DNA of 64,000 bases from Herpetospermum pedunculosum (taxonomy: Eukaryota > Streptophyta > Magnoliopsida > Cucurbitales > Cucurbitaceae). Position numbers and translations under genes: made by a program. Under the pieces are notes generated by a model, which saw only the letters and a list, made by a program, of their open reading frames with translations, did no database searches and was not told the DNA's origin. Location of the stretch: assembly GCA_028017165.1 (NCBI GenBank), contig CM051524.1:25498001-25562000 (forward strand). Reading direction: 5' to 3'. Below, piece by piece: positions 44,502 through 55,252 of the stretch. Position 1 is the stretch's first letter. The number at the start of each line of letters is the position of its first letter.

Positions 44502-44531
44502 AATTGCGGAGGAATTGCGGTTCCCGCAATT
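44502..44531 (-). repeat. AATTGCGG/CCGCAATT motif, site c (E8 gag)
   Basis: On the plus strand AATTGCGGAGGAATTGCGG is followed by CCGCAATT, within codons about 38-48 of gag. Confidence 0.7.
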
Positions 44532-44749
44532 ATTGGAGGTATAGAGGGTTGGTTAAAGAGACGTTTCTTGGCTCTATTTCTGGCCCTAAGTAATCTCTCA
44601 GGCTCAGGATTGAACTCTAGATCACTACTTGAAGGCTCACTCATAAACTAACCCAACTAGTACCTGCAAAAGAAATGAAACAGATCAGCTTCAATAGACA
44701 ATAAACTTGGTGTTTCAAACTTAACAAACTTCGTTTTCACTTAAATAAG

Positions 44750-44767
44750 TCCCTGGCAGCGGCGCCA
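44750..44767 (-). promoter_or_regulatory. PBS, tRNA-Asp type (E8)
   Basis: TGGCGCCGCTGCCAGGGA on the minus strand, six bases after the 5' LTR. It has two differences from the tRNA-Asp complement. Confidence 0.85.
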
Positions 44768-44773
44768 AAAACT

Positions 44774-46491
44774 TGTTGCGTGCTCAATGTGTTAAAATAA
44801 ATAAGCAATAAGAGAGAGAGAGCACTCAGAACATGCAAGCATACATGATCTTATAGCAAGTAGTAAGTATTTTTTCATTCGTTTTCCCACAGAGATTTAT
44901 TATGAGCTACTCGCGAAGTGTAAAGTTAAGAAAGAATGGGTGGATTTGATGGGGTAAAATTGGTTTTAAATTGTCTAATTCCTAAGGACTATGTAAAGGA
45001 TAGCAACATAAACAAGTGTAAGTCAAAGTTAAACTCAAAGGAAAAGAGACGAGATTGATAGACGAAGAAGAAAACAGCTAAACAGAATTGTAAACTTAGC
45101 AGAATTGCGGAAACAACAATTCTACCGCAATGTTGCTAACAGCGAAAGTGTGTAAAATGGAGAAACAAGGGCTACTAACGACTCCTCTATAGGCATTTTC
45201 TCACGATTCTCAAGCATTGGCTCAACTCTCTATGCATCAAACTTACTCAATCTCATGTATCGTCCGATTCCATGCATTAGATTCTTTAGTTTACTCATGT
45301 CCAAGTAAGGTCTTAAGCATCTTGTTAAAGCAGAAAGTTATGGTTTGTACTAGGAAAACGCCTATTCCTAGGTCGTTTTCTGGCTACCTTGAAAGGCTAG
45401 CATGAGTGTATGACTCTGAACTCTTACTCCTTCCAGAGGTTAGGAGTTCTTTGGACAAAATGGATGGCCAATCGAAATTGCCCGTGGGATGAAGCTTACA
45501 TACAATCAATGCTTCGAGAGCTATCCTACATGCTTGGTTCACGTTTTTCAGCCTATAGTATTGTCATTAGCATGCCCCTATGTGACTTAGTTACTCATGG
45601 ATATGGGGAGAACAGAAATAAGAGATAAAACAGACATGCTCAGAAGGAATTTAAAGACAAAACAGTAAAGAAAAACAGTAGATCGCAAAGGCAAGAAACT
45701 GTGAAATGCTGAATTTTGCTTTGATTACTTGATTGTTTGAATGAACAAAGGAAAGCCTAAAGTGAATAACACAAAGACAGAAAGCAGCGAAGTGCAATAA
45801 ACTAGTTACTAGAACAGAAACAACAACTAAACAATGCCGGAAATTAAAAATGAAAGACAGGAAGCAGGTCAATGAGCTCGAACGCCTCGTCGCAACCGCC
45901 TCGGCTGAAGGATGAGAAAGATCAGCCTTGCTTGGATGAATCCAATCGAGAGAGAAGATGAATCTTCTCTCCTTCCTATCAGATTATCGACTCCAAACAG
46001 CTAAACTTCGCAAACCAACAGACGGCAAAGGAAAACAGGAGAAAAGATGGAGCTGCGAGAAGACTTCTACGCTTTCGGATGATGATTGAACCCTCTACTT
46101 TGACCCCCTTTTATAGTAATCTGTAGGTGCGTTTGGGCCAAGGAGAACCATCCATCCTCAACGTCGTACTTCAAAATGGATGGAGGAGAAAGAACGAATC
46201 CCTGAAATAACAAAAATTAACAGAAACAGATCAGTCAACTTACGGTTTTCACTTGAAACATTGCTGTTTTAGCAATGTTTCCGCAATGCTGTCGCAATGC
46301 GCATTTTTCACTCTTTTCCTTCGGTTTTCATTCCTTTTCTTTCCTTTTGCACACAAGTCCTAATTTAGCTACCTTCTTTTAATTCTCATATATAAGCATA
46401 GGTTTAAGCTAAATCCTACCAAAAACATCTAAGAGTGTACATCTTTCTAAGCTAAATAAGTCCTAAAAAGGTCACTTTTGGAGACGTAACA
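44774..46491 (-). repeat. 5' LTR of E8 (1718 bp)
   Basis: Same length as 33756-35473 with six mismatches by eye. TATA is at 46108-46115 (-). It is followed by CCTAT (46492-46496), the right target duplication. Confidence 0.96.
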
Positions 46492-47242
46492 CCTATCTGT
46501 GGTCAGAGGTGTTGAAGTGGACTTCTCAGCAAAGGCGATCAACGAAGCCTATGGCCTCAAGGGCCAAAAACATACTGACTATGCGAGGATTGTTGATGAG
46601 CCAACAGAAGCTGTCTTGGAGGAGGCCATTCGGATCATTGGCCAGCCAGAGGCATCATGGACAGTATCGCGCAATGGGAGGCACACCCTGATGAGTGCCA
46701 CCCTCACAGCCAAGGCGGCTGTCTGGTTTTCCTTCGTTAGAAGGAAGCTGTCCCCAGTGACCCATGAGACCACCATCAACCAGAGCAGATCGCTGCTGGT
46801 CTACGCGATCATGCGAGGTCTCACAATCAATGTGGGCGAAGTCATTGCAGCTTCCATTGCTGACTGCGCCAAAAAGGGTAAGGGACCACTTTTCTTTCCC
46901 AACACCATTACTAAACGGTGCTTACGTGCAGGGGTCCCAATCGAGCGCATGGAAAGGCAGCTGGCCTACACGGGCTACCTGGAATTGCCTACTTCCTTGA
47001 GGTTGCGCAGAAAGGGGAACATGGAGTTCGAGCTCGATGGCCTGGCTGCTGCTCAGTCTTTGACCATGGCCTGCCTGACGGATCTGCAGAAGAGGATGGC
47101 TCAATGGGCCACATATGCGCAGGCAAGGGACAAGGAAGTTGCTGACCAATTGGGATGCATTTTTCCTGAATTCCCCACGAACCTAATGACTCCATGGGCG
47201 CCTCCACGACCACGAAGGACTGATGATGAGGAAGACATTTGA
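46492..47242 (+). pseudogene. Athila ORF3, right copy of E5, second part
   Basis: 46492-46496 is the right CCTAT duplication. From 46497 the ORF3 frame resumes at SVVRGVEVDFSAKAINEAYG and is open to the stop at 47242, ending the conserved C-terminal domain. It matches 12416-13162 nearly base for base. It cannot be translated as one protein with 32855-33755 because E8 lies between them. Confidence 0.9.
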
Positions 47243-48706
47243 GTGCTAGTCTGAGAAGCACTAAAGGGAGTATTGCTGTTCCCTTAAAATAAGAAAACAA
47301 ATAAAACTGCTTTTTGTTGAACCATGTGAATTATGCTGTTTTGAGTTAATCTTTTGATCTTTTTTAGTTGCTTAGTTTTACTGTTTATAGTTGTTTAGTG
47401 TAGTCTGATGGTAGCTGATTAGGTAGATTAGTTTAGTTTCATTTTTGTATAGCTTGGATGATTGGAAAAAGCATGCATAGGGGCCTTAACCACTGATATA
47501 TCCGTCCTGTCTTTATTGCGAAATAATTGCGGACACCGTAATTTTTATTAGTAAATGCATGTTTTAGATTGACTGTTTAGCTAGGCTGGTTCTGTTGAAA
47601 TTCTATCTTTTGCTGCTATCATGACTACCCTATATAGCTTATCTCAAAGCATGCTGGATGAGTGTCATTGGACACCCTTTGATAGTTTAAATTCGCCTCT
47701 TAAAAGTGCTCAGCATGCATAGCTTTAAGTCCTTGCTTGACTGTTTTTTATAAATTTCTGCTGCTGTGATATTTGCTTTTAGACTGTTTTGTCTATGCCT
47801 AGGGCTTTTAGATTCTCTTTGTTTTACCTTAGACTAGATGCTTCTAGGACAAGTTTGGGGGTGTGCCACCTCAGACACTCATTGGGGACAATGAGTAGTT
47901 TAAGTTTGGGGGAAGCCACCCTAGGCCTAGGAACATTCCTCTCTCCCTTTAAGCATAAGCATTCTTCTTCTCCTTTACAAAGAAAATGATGAGTTGGAAA
48001 AAAAAAAAATAAAAAAAATGAGAAATAGAATAAAGAGGGGTGTCTCTCTTAGGTTGCTGAGTAATCAGTGCCAAGTGTGTAACCCACAAGTGGCATTGCA
48101 TCAAAAGGCAACCAAAGGAGAGGCTCCACCTAAGTAAGAAAGAAAGAAAAAGAAAAAAATAGGGAAGAAGAATGTATACCTAGGAGTTGCAACTTTGTGG
48201 CTTAGATGTCCTAAATAAAAAGAACTCTGATCCTCAATTGGCTGAGCGCAAAGTTGTAATTTGTAGGGTTGTTTAGGGAGATGAATGTATGTCCAATGTA
48301 GTGATGCCAGGGTTTAGGTTGTTCTCTTAAAGTACTACTGTCACTGTTAATACTAAGACTGGCATGACTCTAAGGAATCCTAGGTAGCTCAAAAGTAAAA
48401 ACTAGAAGCATGTACTGAGTCTGGGGTAAAGCTAGGTAGAATTTGAAACCTTAGGGATAGTGGCATGATATGACAAAAGCAAGTGGATCAGTTGTAGGGA
48501 GTTAATGAAATAGCAGGAGTATTAGGCGTGCAAAGTCAGAAGAAGCAATATAAAAGGTTAGTTGTAAACCTAGAAGTGTGTCACAGGACAGCACTGCTAT
48601 AGATAGGAGTGTAGGGGAGTCGGTAAGTGGTTAGAGAAGATGAAACAGCAGCCTAGGCAAGTCCTTAGATTGCTCGAGGACGAGCAAAACCTTAAGTTTG
48701 GGGGTG
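47243..48706 (+). other. Athila 3' non-coding tail (right copy of E5)
   Basis: Near-duplicate of 13163-14626. It holds motif site f (about 47514-47543, one arm mutated to CCGTAATT), the hairpin at 47877-47896, an A-rich tract near 48000-48018, and the PPT at 48688-48706. Confidence 0.75.
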
Positions 48707-50422
48707 TGTTACGTCTCCAAAAGTGACCTTTTTAGGACTTATTTAGCTTAGAAAGATGTACACTCTTAGATGTTTTTGGTAGGATTTAGCTTAAACCTAT
48801 GCTTATATATGAGAATTAAAAGAAGGTAGCTAAATTAGGACTTGTGTGCAAAAGGAAAGAAAAGGAATGAAAACCGAAGGAAAAGAGTGAAAAATGCGCA
48901 TTGCGACAGCATTGCGGAAACATTGCTAAAACAGCAATGTTTCAAGTGAAAACCGTAAGTTGACTGATCTGTTTCTGTTAATTTCCGTTATTTCAGGGAT
49001 TCGTTCTTTCTCCTCCATCCATTTTGAAGTACGACGTTGAGGATGGATGGTTCTCCTTGGCCCAAAGACGTCTGCAGACTACTATAAATAGGGGTCAAAG
49101 TCGAGGGTTCAAGCATCATCCGAAAGCGTAGAAGTCTTCTCGCAGCTCCATCTTTTCTCCTGTTTTTCTTTGCCGTCTGTTGGTTTGCGAAGTCTAGCTG
49201 TTGTAGTCGATAATCTGATAGGAAGGAGAGAAGATTCATCTTCTCTCCCGATTGGATTCATCCAAGCAAGGCTGATCTTTCTCATCCTTCAGCCGAGGCG
49301 GTTGCGACGAGGCGTTCAAGCTCTTTTACTGCTTTCTGCTTTTCATTTCTAATTTCCAGCGTTGTTTAGTTGTTGTTTCTGTTCTAGTAGCTAGTTTATT
49401 GCATTTCGTTGCTTTCTGTCTTTGTGTTATTCACTCTAAGCTTTCCTGTGTTCATTCAAACAATCAATTAATCAAAAGCAAAATTCAGCATTTCACAGTT
49501 TCTTGCCTTTGCGGTCTACTGTTTTTCCTTACTGTTTTGTCTTTAAATTCCTTCTAAGCATGTCTGTTTTATCTCTCATTTTTGTTCTCCCTATATCCAT
49601 GAGTAACTAAGTCACATAGGGGCATGCTAATGACAATACTATAGGCTAAAAAACGTGAACCGAGCATGTAGGATAGCTCTCGAAGCATTGATTGTGTGTA
49701 AGCTTCATCCCACGGGCAATTTCGATTGGCCATCCATTTTGTCCAATGAACTCCTAACCTCTGGAAGGAGTAAGAGTTCAGAGTCATACACTCATGCTAG
49801 CCTTTCAAGGTAGCCAGAAAACGACCTAGGAATAGGCGTTTTCCTAGTACAAACCATAACTTTCTGCTTTAACAAGATGCTTAAGACCTTACTTGGACAT
49901 GAGTAAACTAAAGAATCTAATGCATGAAATCGGAAGATACATGAGATTGAGTGAGTTTGATGCATAGAGAGTTGATCCAATGCTTGAGAATCGTGAGAAA
50001 ATGCCTATAGAGGAGTCGTTAGTAGCCCTTGTTTCTCCATTTTACACACTTTCGCTGTTAGGAAAATTGCGGTAGAATTGCTGTTTCCGCAATTCTGCTA
50101 AGTTTAAAATTCTGTTTAGCTAAGTTCCTCTTCGTTTATTAATCTCTTCCCTTTTCATTTGAGTTTATCTTTGACTTGCACTTGTTGATGTTGCTATCCT
50201 TTATATATTCCTTAGAAATTAGACAATTTAAAACCAATTCTACCCCATCAAATCCACCCATTCTTTCTTAACAATACACTTCACGAGTAGCTCATAATAA
50301 ATCTCTGTGGGAAAACGAATGAAAAAAATACTTACTACTTGCTATAAGATCATGTATGCTTGCATGTTCTGAGTGCTCTCTCTCTTACTGCTTATTTATT
50401 TTAACACATTGAGCACGCAACA
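48707..50422 (+). repeat. 3' LTR of E5 (subtype II, 1716 bp)
   Basis: TGTTACG to CAACA, complete, followed by CCTAGGCGC of E4. The TATA variant is TATAAATA at 49083-49090. Motif sites are at about 48898-48945 and 50065-50098. Confidence 0.94.
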
Positions 50423-51419
50423 CCTAGGCGCTATGACGACTGAGGCGAAGTTTTTTTAACGATTTTACAACGCCTAGGCGCTGCGACGACTTTTGCCCTA
50501 AGTCAAAAAGCATTTTGTTATGTTTTAATAGATAAATGAGAGGGAGATTCCAGAGAAAAACATAGAGAAATGACTGGGCACGTATTTTGAAGATCCGAGC
50601 ACCCAAACAGAGCGAGAGCATTGCTAGAAAACTCGTGGAATCACCGGGATTTGCTTCTCTTTTTCTTTTCATCCTCTTTTCTTACTTGCTATGAACTTGC
50701 TGAATATTGAGATTGTTGTTGAGGTTTTCATTATGAACTAATTCTCTTATCTAGAGCGTATATGTAGTCGCTATTGAATCTTATTCTTCATTGTTGATTG
50801 TTAAGAACTTGGTTTTATATTAGATTGTGAAAACTTTTATGAGCTTAATGCATGTTAGGATTTGGCCAATCTTAGTTTGAGTTTATGTCAATGCTTTGAG
50901 GTCGATAGGCGATAATCATTGATGAACCTTAATTGTTTTCCCCAATTTATATGAGAGATAGACATATCCTTGTAGGTTTTGTGGCAACACTAATTTTACA
51001 TCCTTCATAATTGAATTGTTCGAATTGTCATAGAAATATAGACAATTGACCTTTTAATAAATATTGTTATTGCTCGAGAGAGAGTAGCAAGTCTATTGAG
51101 TAGAACATGTCAACAGTCTAGGAATCAATTATTTATAACGTCTAATTATTGAAGAATAGGAGGAGATAGCGATGAAGTCTTTGCTCTAGAGTCTCAATCA
51201 TCTACCTTTACCATAACTGTTGATAGTTTTCCTGTTTTAACTACTTTAGTTCAATTTTTTTTAATAATTCATTCACTCTTGATTAATTGATTGCTTAGAT
51301 AAAATTGAAGCTAAAGAAATTGATAATTAGTAACTTTCATCCCTTGTGGAGAAGGATAATTAGTACTTACACTACTATATTACTAGGAACGATTCGTATA
51401 CTTGGGAAATCGAACAACA
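50423..51419 (+). mobile_element. E4: right part of the split 3' LTR
   Basis: It starts CCTAGGCGCTATGACGAC and carries a second GCCTAGGCGCTGCGACGAC near 50472, matching the GCCTAGGCGC left at 11875. It ends near GAACAACA (51419) without a PBS, as expected for a 3' LTR followed by flanking DNA. Together with 11669-11890 the LTR is about 1.2 kb. The 3' boundary is approximate because no second LTR copy is available. Confidence 0.65.
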
Positions 51420-51826
51420 ATTACCTTCTTCTGTAATTTCTTACTATGGCATGAGTTTCACCCATATTTTCTTGGTCCATCTGTCCTTGTCGAACCTCTT
51501 GATTTGATCGATCCAAATTAAAATCTCTAAAATGTGAGTCAAGTTCTAGTTTATCCCGCTTACCCTCTCTTCCGGCACCTCCAGCTTGTCCTAGGGTTGA
51601 CCCTCCTTTTTTTTTTAGGTCGAGGTGATTTCGTTGTCAAAGGTAGTGTCTTGGTAACCTGGGAAGTCTGCCCCCAAATTCTGACTCTTCACTGGTGTTG
51701 GTTCTTTTCGAAGTCGTCTCCATCGAAAGCGTGGTTCAAATTATAAGTCCTCTGACTAAACCTAGAATAATTTGGTGTGCTTATTGGTAAAACACTCTCG
51801 TTTTCCCCACAGACGGGATCAACTAT
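51420..51826. other. Unassigned stretch
   Basis: About 400 bp between E4 and E9. I recognise no gene, LTR end, PBS or PPT in it; short ORFs of 60-70 codons are not convincing. It may be the original flank of E4 or E9, or an older degraded repeat. Confidence 0.5.
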
Positions 51827-53435
51827 TGATGGAACTGAGGTCCTAAAACAACCAGAGGCGCAGCGGAAAGAAGCCCAAACTGAACTTCATCTTATTTCTC
51901 TTCTTCACCGACACCTTCTTCTTCATCCCTTCCCTCTCCTCAAAGCTCCCTTGCTGAAAGGAGTCTCACAACTCTGCTACTAAGCCCGAGGATACTCGGG
52001 ATTATTCTGAGGGTGGTTCTCGCTGCTGTTCGTGATCAGACTGTGCTTCAGAGGATTTTGCAGAGGAGGTTGCTGCGGAGACGATAAGACAAATCCATAA
52101 AAAGTACGTTTTTTGGTTTTTCGAGCTATCTGGTAAATTTACGGGTGAAGCTTACCCATAGAAATTTATCGGTGGCTTGGCCAACGTTATGAGATAGCGT
52201 ATTGGCAAGGCTTATGGTCGAGGATTTACCGGTCGAGCTTACCGGTTTACTCTTTACCGATACCTTTTAACCAGATATGATTACTGGTTTACCGGTGTAA
52301 ACTTATGAAGTTTACTCGACCGGTTTATCGGTCCAAGCTTATCGGTTTACCGGTGTAAACTTACCGATACCGGTTTACCGGTGTAAGCCTAGTGAAGCTT
52401 ACCGAACCAGTTTACCGGTGGTAGTTTACCGATCCGATTTTACCGATACGAATTTATCGATACCGGTTTACCAGTACTGATTTATTCGTATGGTTTTACC
52501 GGTCGAGGCTTATCGTTGTTCCTTTTACCGGTGTAAACTTATGAAGTTTACCGGTGGCACACCGAGGTGTTTTACCGGTCAACCTTTACCGATTGACTTT
52601 TACTGGTGCTCATTACCTGTCGGTTTGGCATTTACCGGTGGTATTCGGGAGAGAAAAAAAACTATGAGATACACCTCTAATGAACAATTGATCTGTGGTC
52701 CAACCAACAGATCAGATCCCTCTCTAGCCAGGAGAGGGTGGACGCCCTTGTTCAAGACCTGAAGTCAGCTATTAAGGGAACAACCTCTCTACTAACCCTT
52801 AAAGCGGGTAGGAGTGAATTCCGTCTTGCTGTACTATGTCCCCAGCTACCTATTCTAGTTTATCCCCAAGATGGTAGGCTTATTGAGTCGGCGATCTGGC
52901 CACTCTCACCCTTGCAAATCAAAGGATACTCTCGAATAAACAGGAGTTCATAGCGAGCTCAGGAATGAGATCGAGTTACCTAGGTCATCATATGAAAAAG
53001 TCGGTCTCTTCAGTAAACGGTATTATAAAGAGAGAGCGACTTGATTTCGCGGTTCAATCTTATGCAAACTCATTGCACAAGACGCCCTCGCTCGCACATT
53101 ACCATGTGAAACGATTCGGAACACATCGTTCTATACAATACAAAGCGAGCCGCATCCAATAGTGTTACCAAGATAAGGTACCCAGCCTTAACCATATACT
53201 ATAGACCGTTTTGACTGTCTACTTGAGCCTGATCCACATTCATGTCATACATGAAGCTCAAGTACTCATACGTTGCTATGATTGTTTGTTATTGGTACAT
53301 GTTAATGAAAACACGTTTCACTTTATTCAATAAACACTTTTACTGAATAAAACTCAATAACATTTTAATACTAAATAGAACATTTACAAACACAATTGTT
53401 TACAAACTACGAGTTTTAGGACATAAAACCCAACA
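51827..53435 (-). repeat. Copia 3' LTR of E9, mosaic (about 1.6 kb)
   Basis: 52660-53435 matches the first 770 bp of the E11 LTR in reverse orientation. In contrast 51950-52030 (AAAGGAGTCTCACAACTCTG and what follows) matches E11 63456-63520 in the direct orientation. The ACCGGT cluster separates the two. The LTR therefore seems to contain an internal inversion or a piece of another copy. Confidence 0.65.
52200..52650. repeat. TTTACCGGT repeat cluster
   Basis: Fourteen ACCGGT hexamers, mostly in the context TTTACCGGT(GTAAACTTA), with many near copies (TTACCGA, TTATCGG). The spacing is irregular, about 12-45 bp. ACCGGT is itself a palindrome, and GTTTACCGGTGTAAAC adds longer dyad symmetry. E11's LTR has AT-rich hairpins in the corresponding interval. 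Confidence 0.85.
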
Positions 53436-53469
53436 AACTCCCACTTGGACTAAAACGTCTGTGGTGTAC

Positions 53470-55123
53470 TGTTACGTCTCCAAAAGTGCATATTTTAGGG
53501 ACTTATTTGTCATATAATTGTGTGAACTCTTAAGCGTTTTTGATAGAATTTAATTTAATATGTGCTTATATATGAGAATTCATAGAATGAAACTAAATCA
53601 AGAGTTATTTGTAAAAGGAACAAGAAAGGATAAAAAACAAAGCTAAAAGAGTTGTAATTCTATATTGCAGGAAAATTGCGGAAACATTGCTGTCTCCGCA
53701 ATCTTTAAGTTGGAAATTATTAAGTTGTCCAACCGTTTGTCGTTCTGTTGCGATCTTTCAGCCGACCAATTTTTCCCCTGCTTCCACGTGGTGGGACGTC
53801 GTTCAGAATGGATGGTTCTCCTTGACTGAAGAGTACCTGCAAAGAGCTATAAAAGGAGGTCAAGGGGGAAGGAGAACAACAAGCTGGGAAGCGTAGAACT
53901 CTCCATCTCAACGTAGTTTCTCTCTATTTTCTCTTCCGGTTGTTGGCGTGAAGGAATCAGCTGTTGGCACCGGTAATCTGAGAGGAAGAAGAGAAGATCC
54001 TTCTTCTCTTCTGATTGGATTCATCCCCAAACAAAGCTAACCTTCCCCTTCATCCGAGGCGCTTGCGGCGAGGAGTTTCACGCACACATTTATACGCTTT
54101 CTACTGCTTTCTGTCTTCTATTTTCTCTACTGTGTTCTGCTATTTGTTTCTGTTTCCCACTCCAATTCAATTCGTCTTCAGTTTGTTAGTATTTACGGGT
54201 TTATAGTTGTTGCACATGAAGCTTTGAATCTCACGTAATAGAGTAATCATTTACCCACGTTGCAAGTTTCTTATCGCTTTCTATTTCCCCTTTACTTTCA
54301 GTTTGCTTTGAATCATGTTTAATCTGTCTAGTCTTTCCAACTCCACACCATCCATGAGTAACTAAACTACACAAGGGTCTGCTAATGATGAATCTATAGG
54401 TAGAAATACGTGAATTCAGCATGTAGGATAGCTTTAAATGCATTGAATGTACGTATGCTTCATCCCACGGGCAATTTCGATTGGCCATCCATTTTGTCCA
54501 AAGAACTCCTAACCTCCGGAAGGAGTAAGAGTTCAGAGTCGTCCATTCATGCTAGCCTTTCATCGTAGCCAGAAAACGACCTAGGAATAGGCGTTTTCCT
54601 AGCACAATTCATTAACTTGCTTATATAAATAGATGCTTAAGCCCTACTTGGACATGAGTAAACTAAAGGATCTAATGCATGTAATCGAGAGATACTTGAG
54701 AATGAGTTAAATTGATGCATGATAAGTTGAGCTACTACTGAAGAATCGTATTAAAAAGCCTATAGAGGACTCGTTAGTTGACCTTGTTTCCCCATCTTAC
54801 CCTTAAAACGCTGTTAGCTTAATTGCTAGATAATTCCTTTCTCCGCAATCCTTTTCCTTCTACATTCAAGTTAACCTCTTTACTTGTCTTTGTTTATGCT
54901 TGCATATTTTATATATTCTTCATTAGTTAGGCACATTAATCTTCAATTCACCCCATCTAAACCACCCTTTCTAATTTAGCATCTCACTTCGTTAGTAACT
55001 AAGAATAAATCTCTGTGGAAAATTGAATGAAAAAATACTTATTACTTGCTACAAGATCATGTATGCTTGCATGTTCTGAGTGCTCTCCCATTGCATCTTT
55101 ATTTAAACACTGAGCACGCAACA
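53470..55123 (+). repeat. 5' LTR of E10 (subtype III, 1654 bp)
   Basis: TGTTACGTCTCC to CAACA. TATAAAAG is at 53848-53855, motif site a at 53674-53702, and a decayed site b at 54821-54849. Overall it is poorly alignable with subtypes I and II except for the ends, the TATA region and the central block (54457-54605). Confidence 0.92.
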
Positions 55124-55129
55124 AGTTTT

Positions 55130-55147
55130 TGGCGTCGCTGCCGGGGA
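55130..55147 (+). promoter_or_regulatory. PBS, tRNA-Asp type (E10)
   Basis: TGGCGTCGCTGCCGGGGA, six bases after the LTR. It has two mismatches to the tRNA-Asp complement, one a C-to-T change private to this copy. Confidence 0.82.
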
Positions 55148-55252
55148 TTTTGTTTAGTAAACACGAAGTGTGTTATTTTAGAAAAACAAAACTTAACATC
55201 TATTGGAGCTAATCTACTCTCATTTCTTTTACAGGTACCATCGGTTTAGTTT

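Larger units (their letters stand above)
39130..44644 (-). pseudogene. gag-pol: Athila gag-pol polyprotein with one frameshift (E8)
   Basis: The start is MSEPSSSDLEF at 44644. An open frame of 1239 aa covers the gag domain, zinc knuckle CGLCGEGHLYEYC, protease CDLGASINLM, and RT with FMDDFSVFGDSF. An extra T near 40926-40930 then shifts the frame and stops it at 40925. The correct frame resumes and runs 578 aa through RNase H (LCDASDYAVG), the integrase HHCC finger (HSCDDCQ) and the complete DDE core to 39130, without the stop seen in E6. Possibly damaging substitutions include LGRLF for LGRPF after the protease and FGLGNAP for FGLCNAP in RT. The single frameshift makes it non-autonomous. Confidence 0.93.
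33756..46491 (-). mobile_element. E8: complete Athila element (subtype II, 12,736 bp)
   Basis: A full-length insertion with two 1718 bp LTRs, PBS, gag-pol, ORF3, tail, PPT and a perfect 5-bp target duplication. Reading the LTRs side by side I count six mismatches in five places, about 99.65% identity. It is among the youngest insertions here. Both genes nevertheless carry a defect: a frameshift in pol and a stop in ORF3. Its LTRs resemble 48707-50422 more than 14627-16330. Confidence 0.96.
11891..50422 (+). mobile_element. E5: tandem (LTR-sharing) Athila complex, subtype II, hosting E6-E8
   Basis: Once E6, E7 and E8 are set aside, the order is: ORF3 3' part, tail, LTR, PBS-gag-PR, ORF3, tail, LTR. 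The left ORF3-tail block (11891-14626) and the right one (33231-33755 plus 46497-48706) are nearly identical, as expected for a tandem formed by unequal recombination. The right end is a clean LTR followed by CCTAG. The left end is truncated inside ORF3 and preceded by CCTAG, with AGGG microhomology. It lies within the LTR of E4. Confidence 0.75.
51827..53469 (-). mobile_element. E9: Ty1/copia element, 3' LTR and PPT (minus strand)
   Basis: The LTR start CCCAACA at 53435 (TGTTGGG on the minus strand) matches E11. To its right, AAGTGGGAGTT on the minus strand (53436-53446) is a typical copia PPT, followed by about 20 bp of internal sequence, after which E10 begins. The left end TGATGG (51827) with GCGCAGCGGA matches the reverse of E11's LTR end. 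Only the 3' LTR side remains in the window; the body lies beyond E10. Confidence 0.78.

Noticed and set aside
50424..50672. 82-aa minus-strand ORF right of E5
   Set aside because: It lies within the right half of the E4 LTR and is not conserved in any recognised protein family.
51420..51826. A host gene fragment in the unassigned stretch
   Set aside because: No extended ORF, splice pattern or recognisable domain is seen; there is not enough to support any gene call.
52490..52953. ORFs of 90 and 71 aa at the ACCGGT cluster
   Set aside because: Low-complexity repeat translation crossing into copia LTR sequence; no start context or homology recognised.
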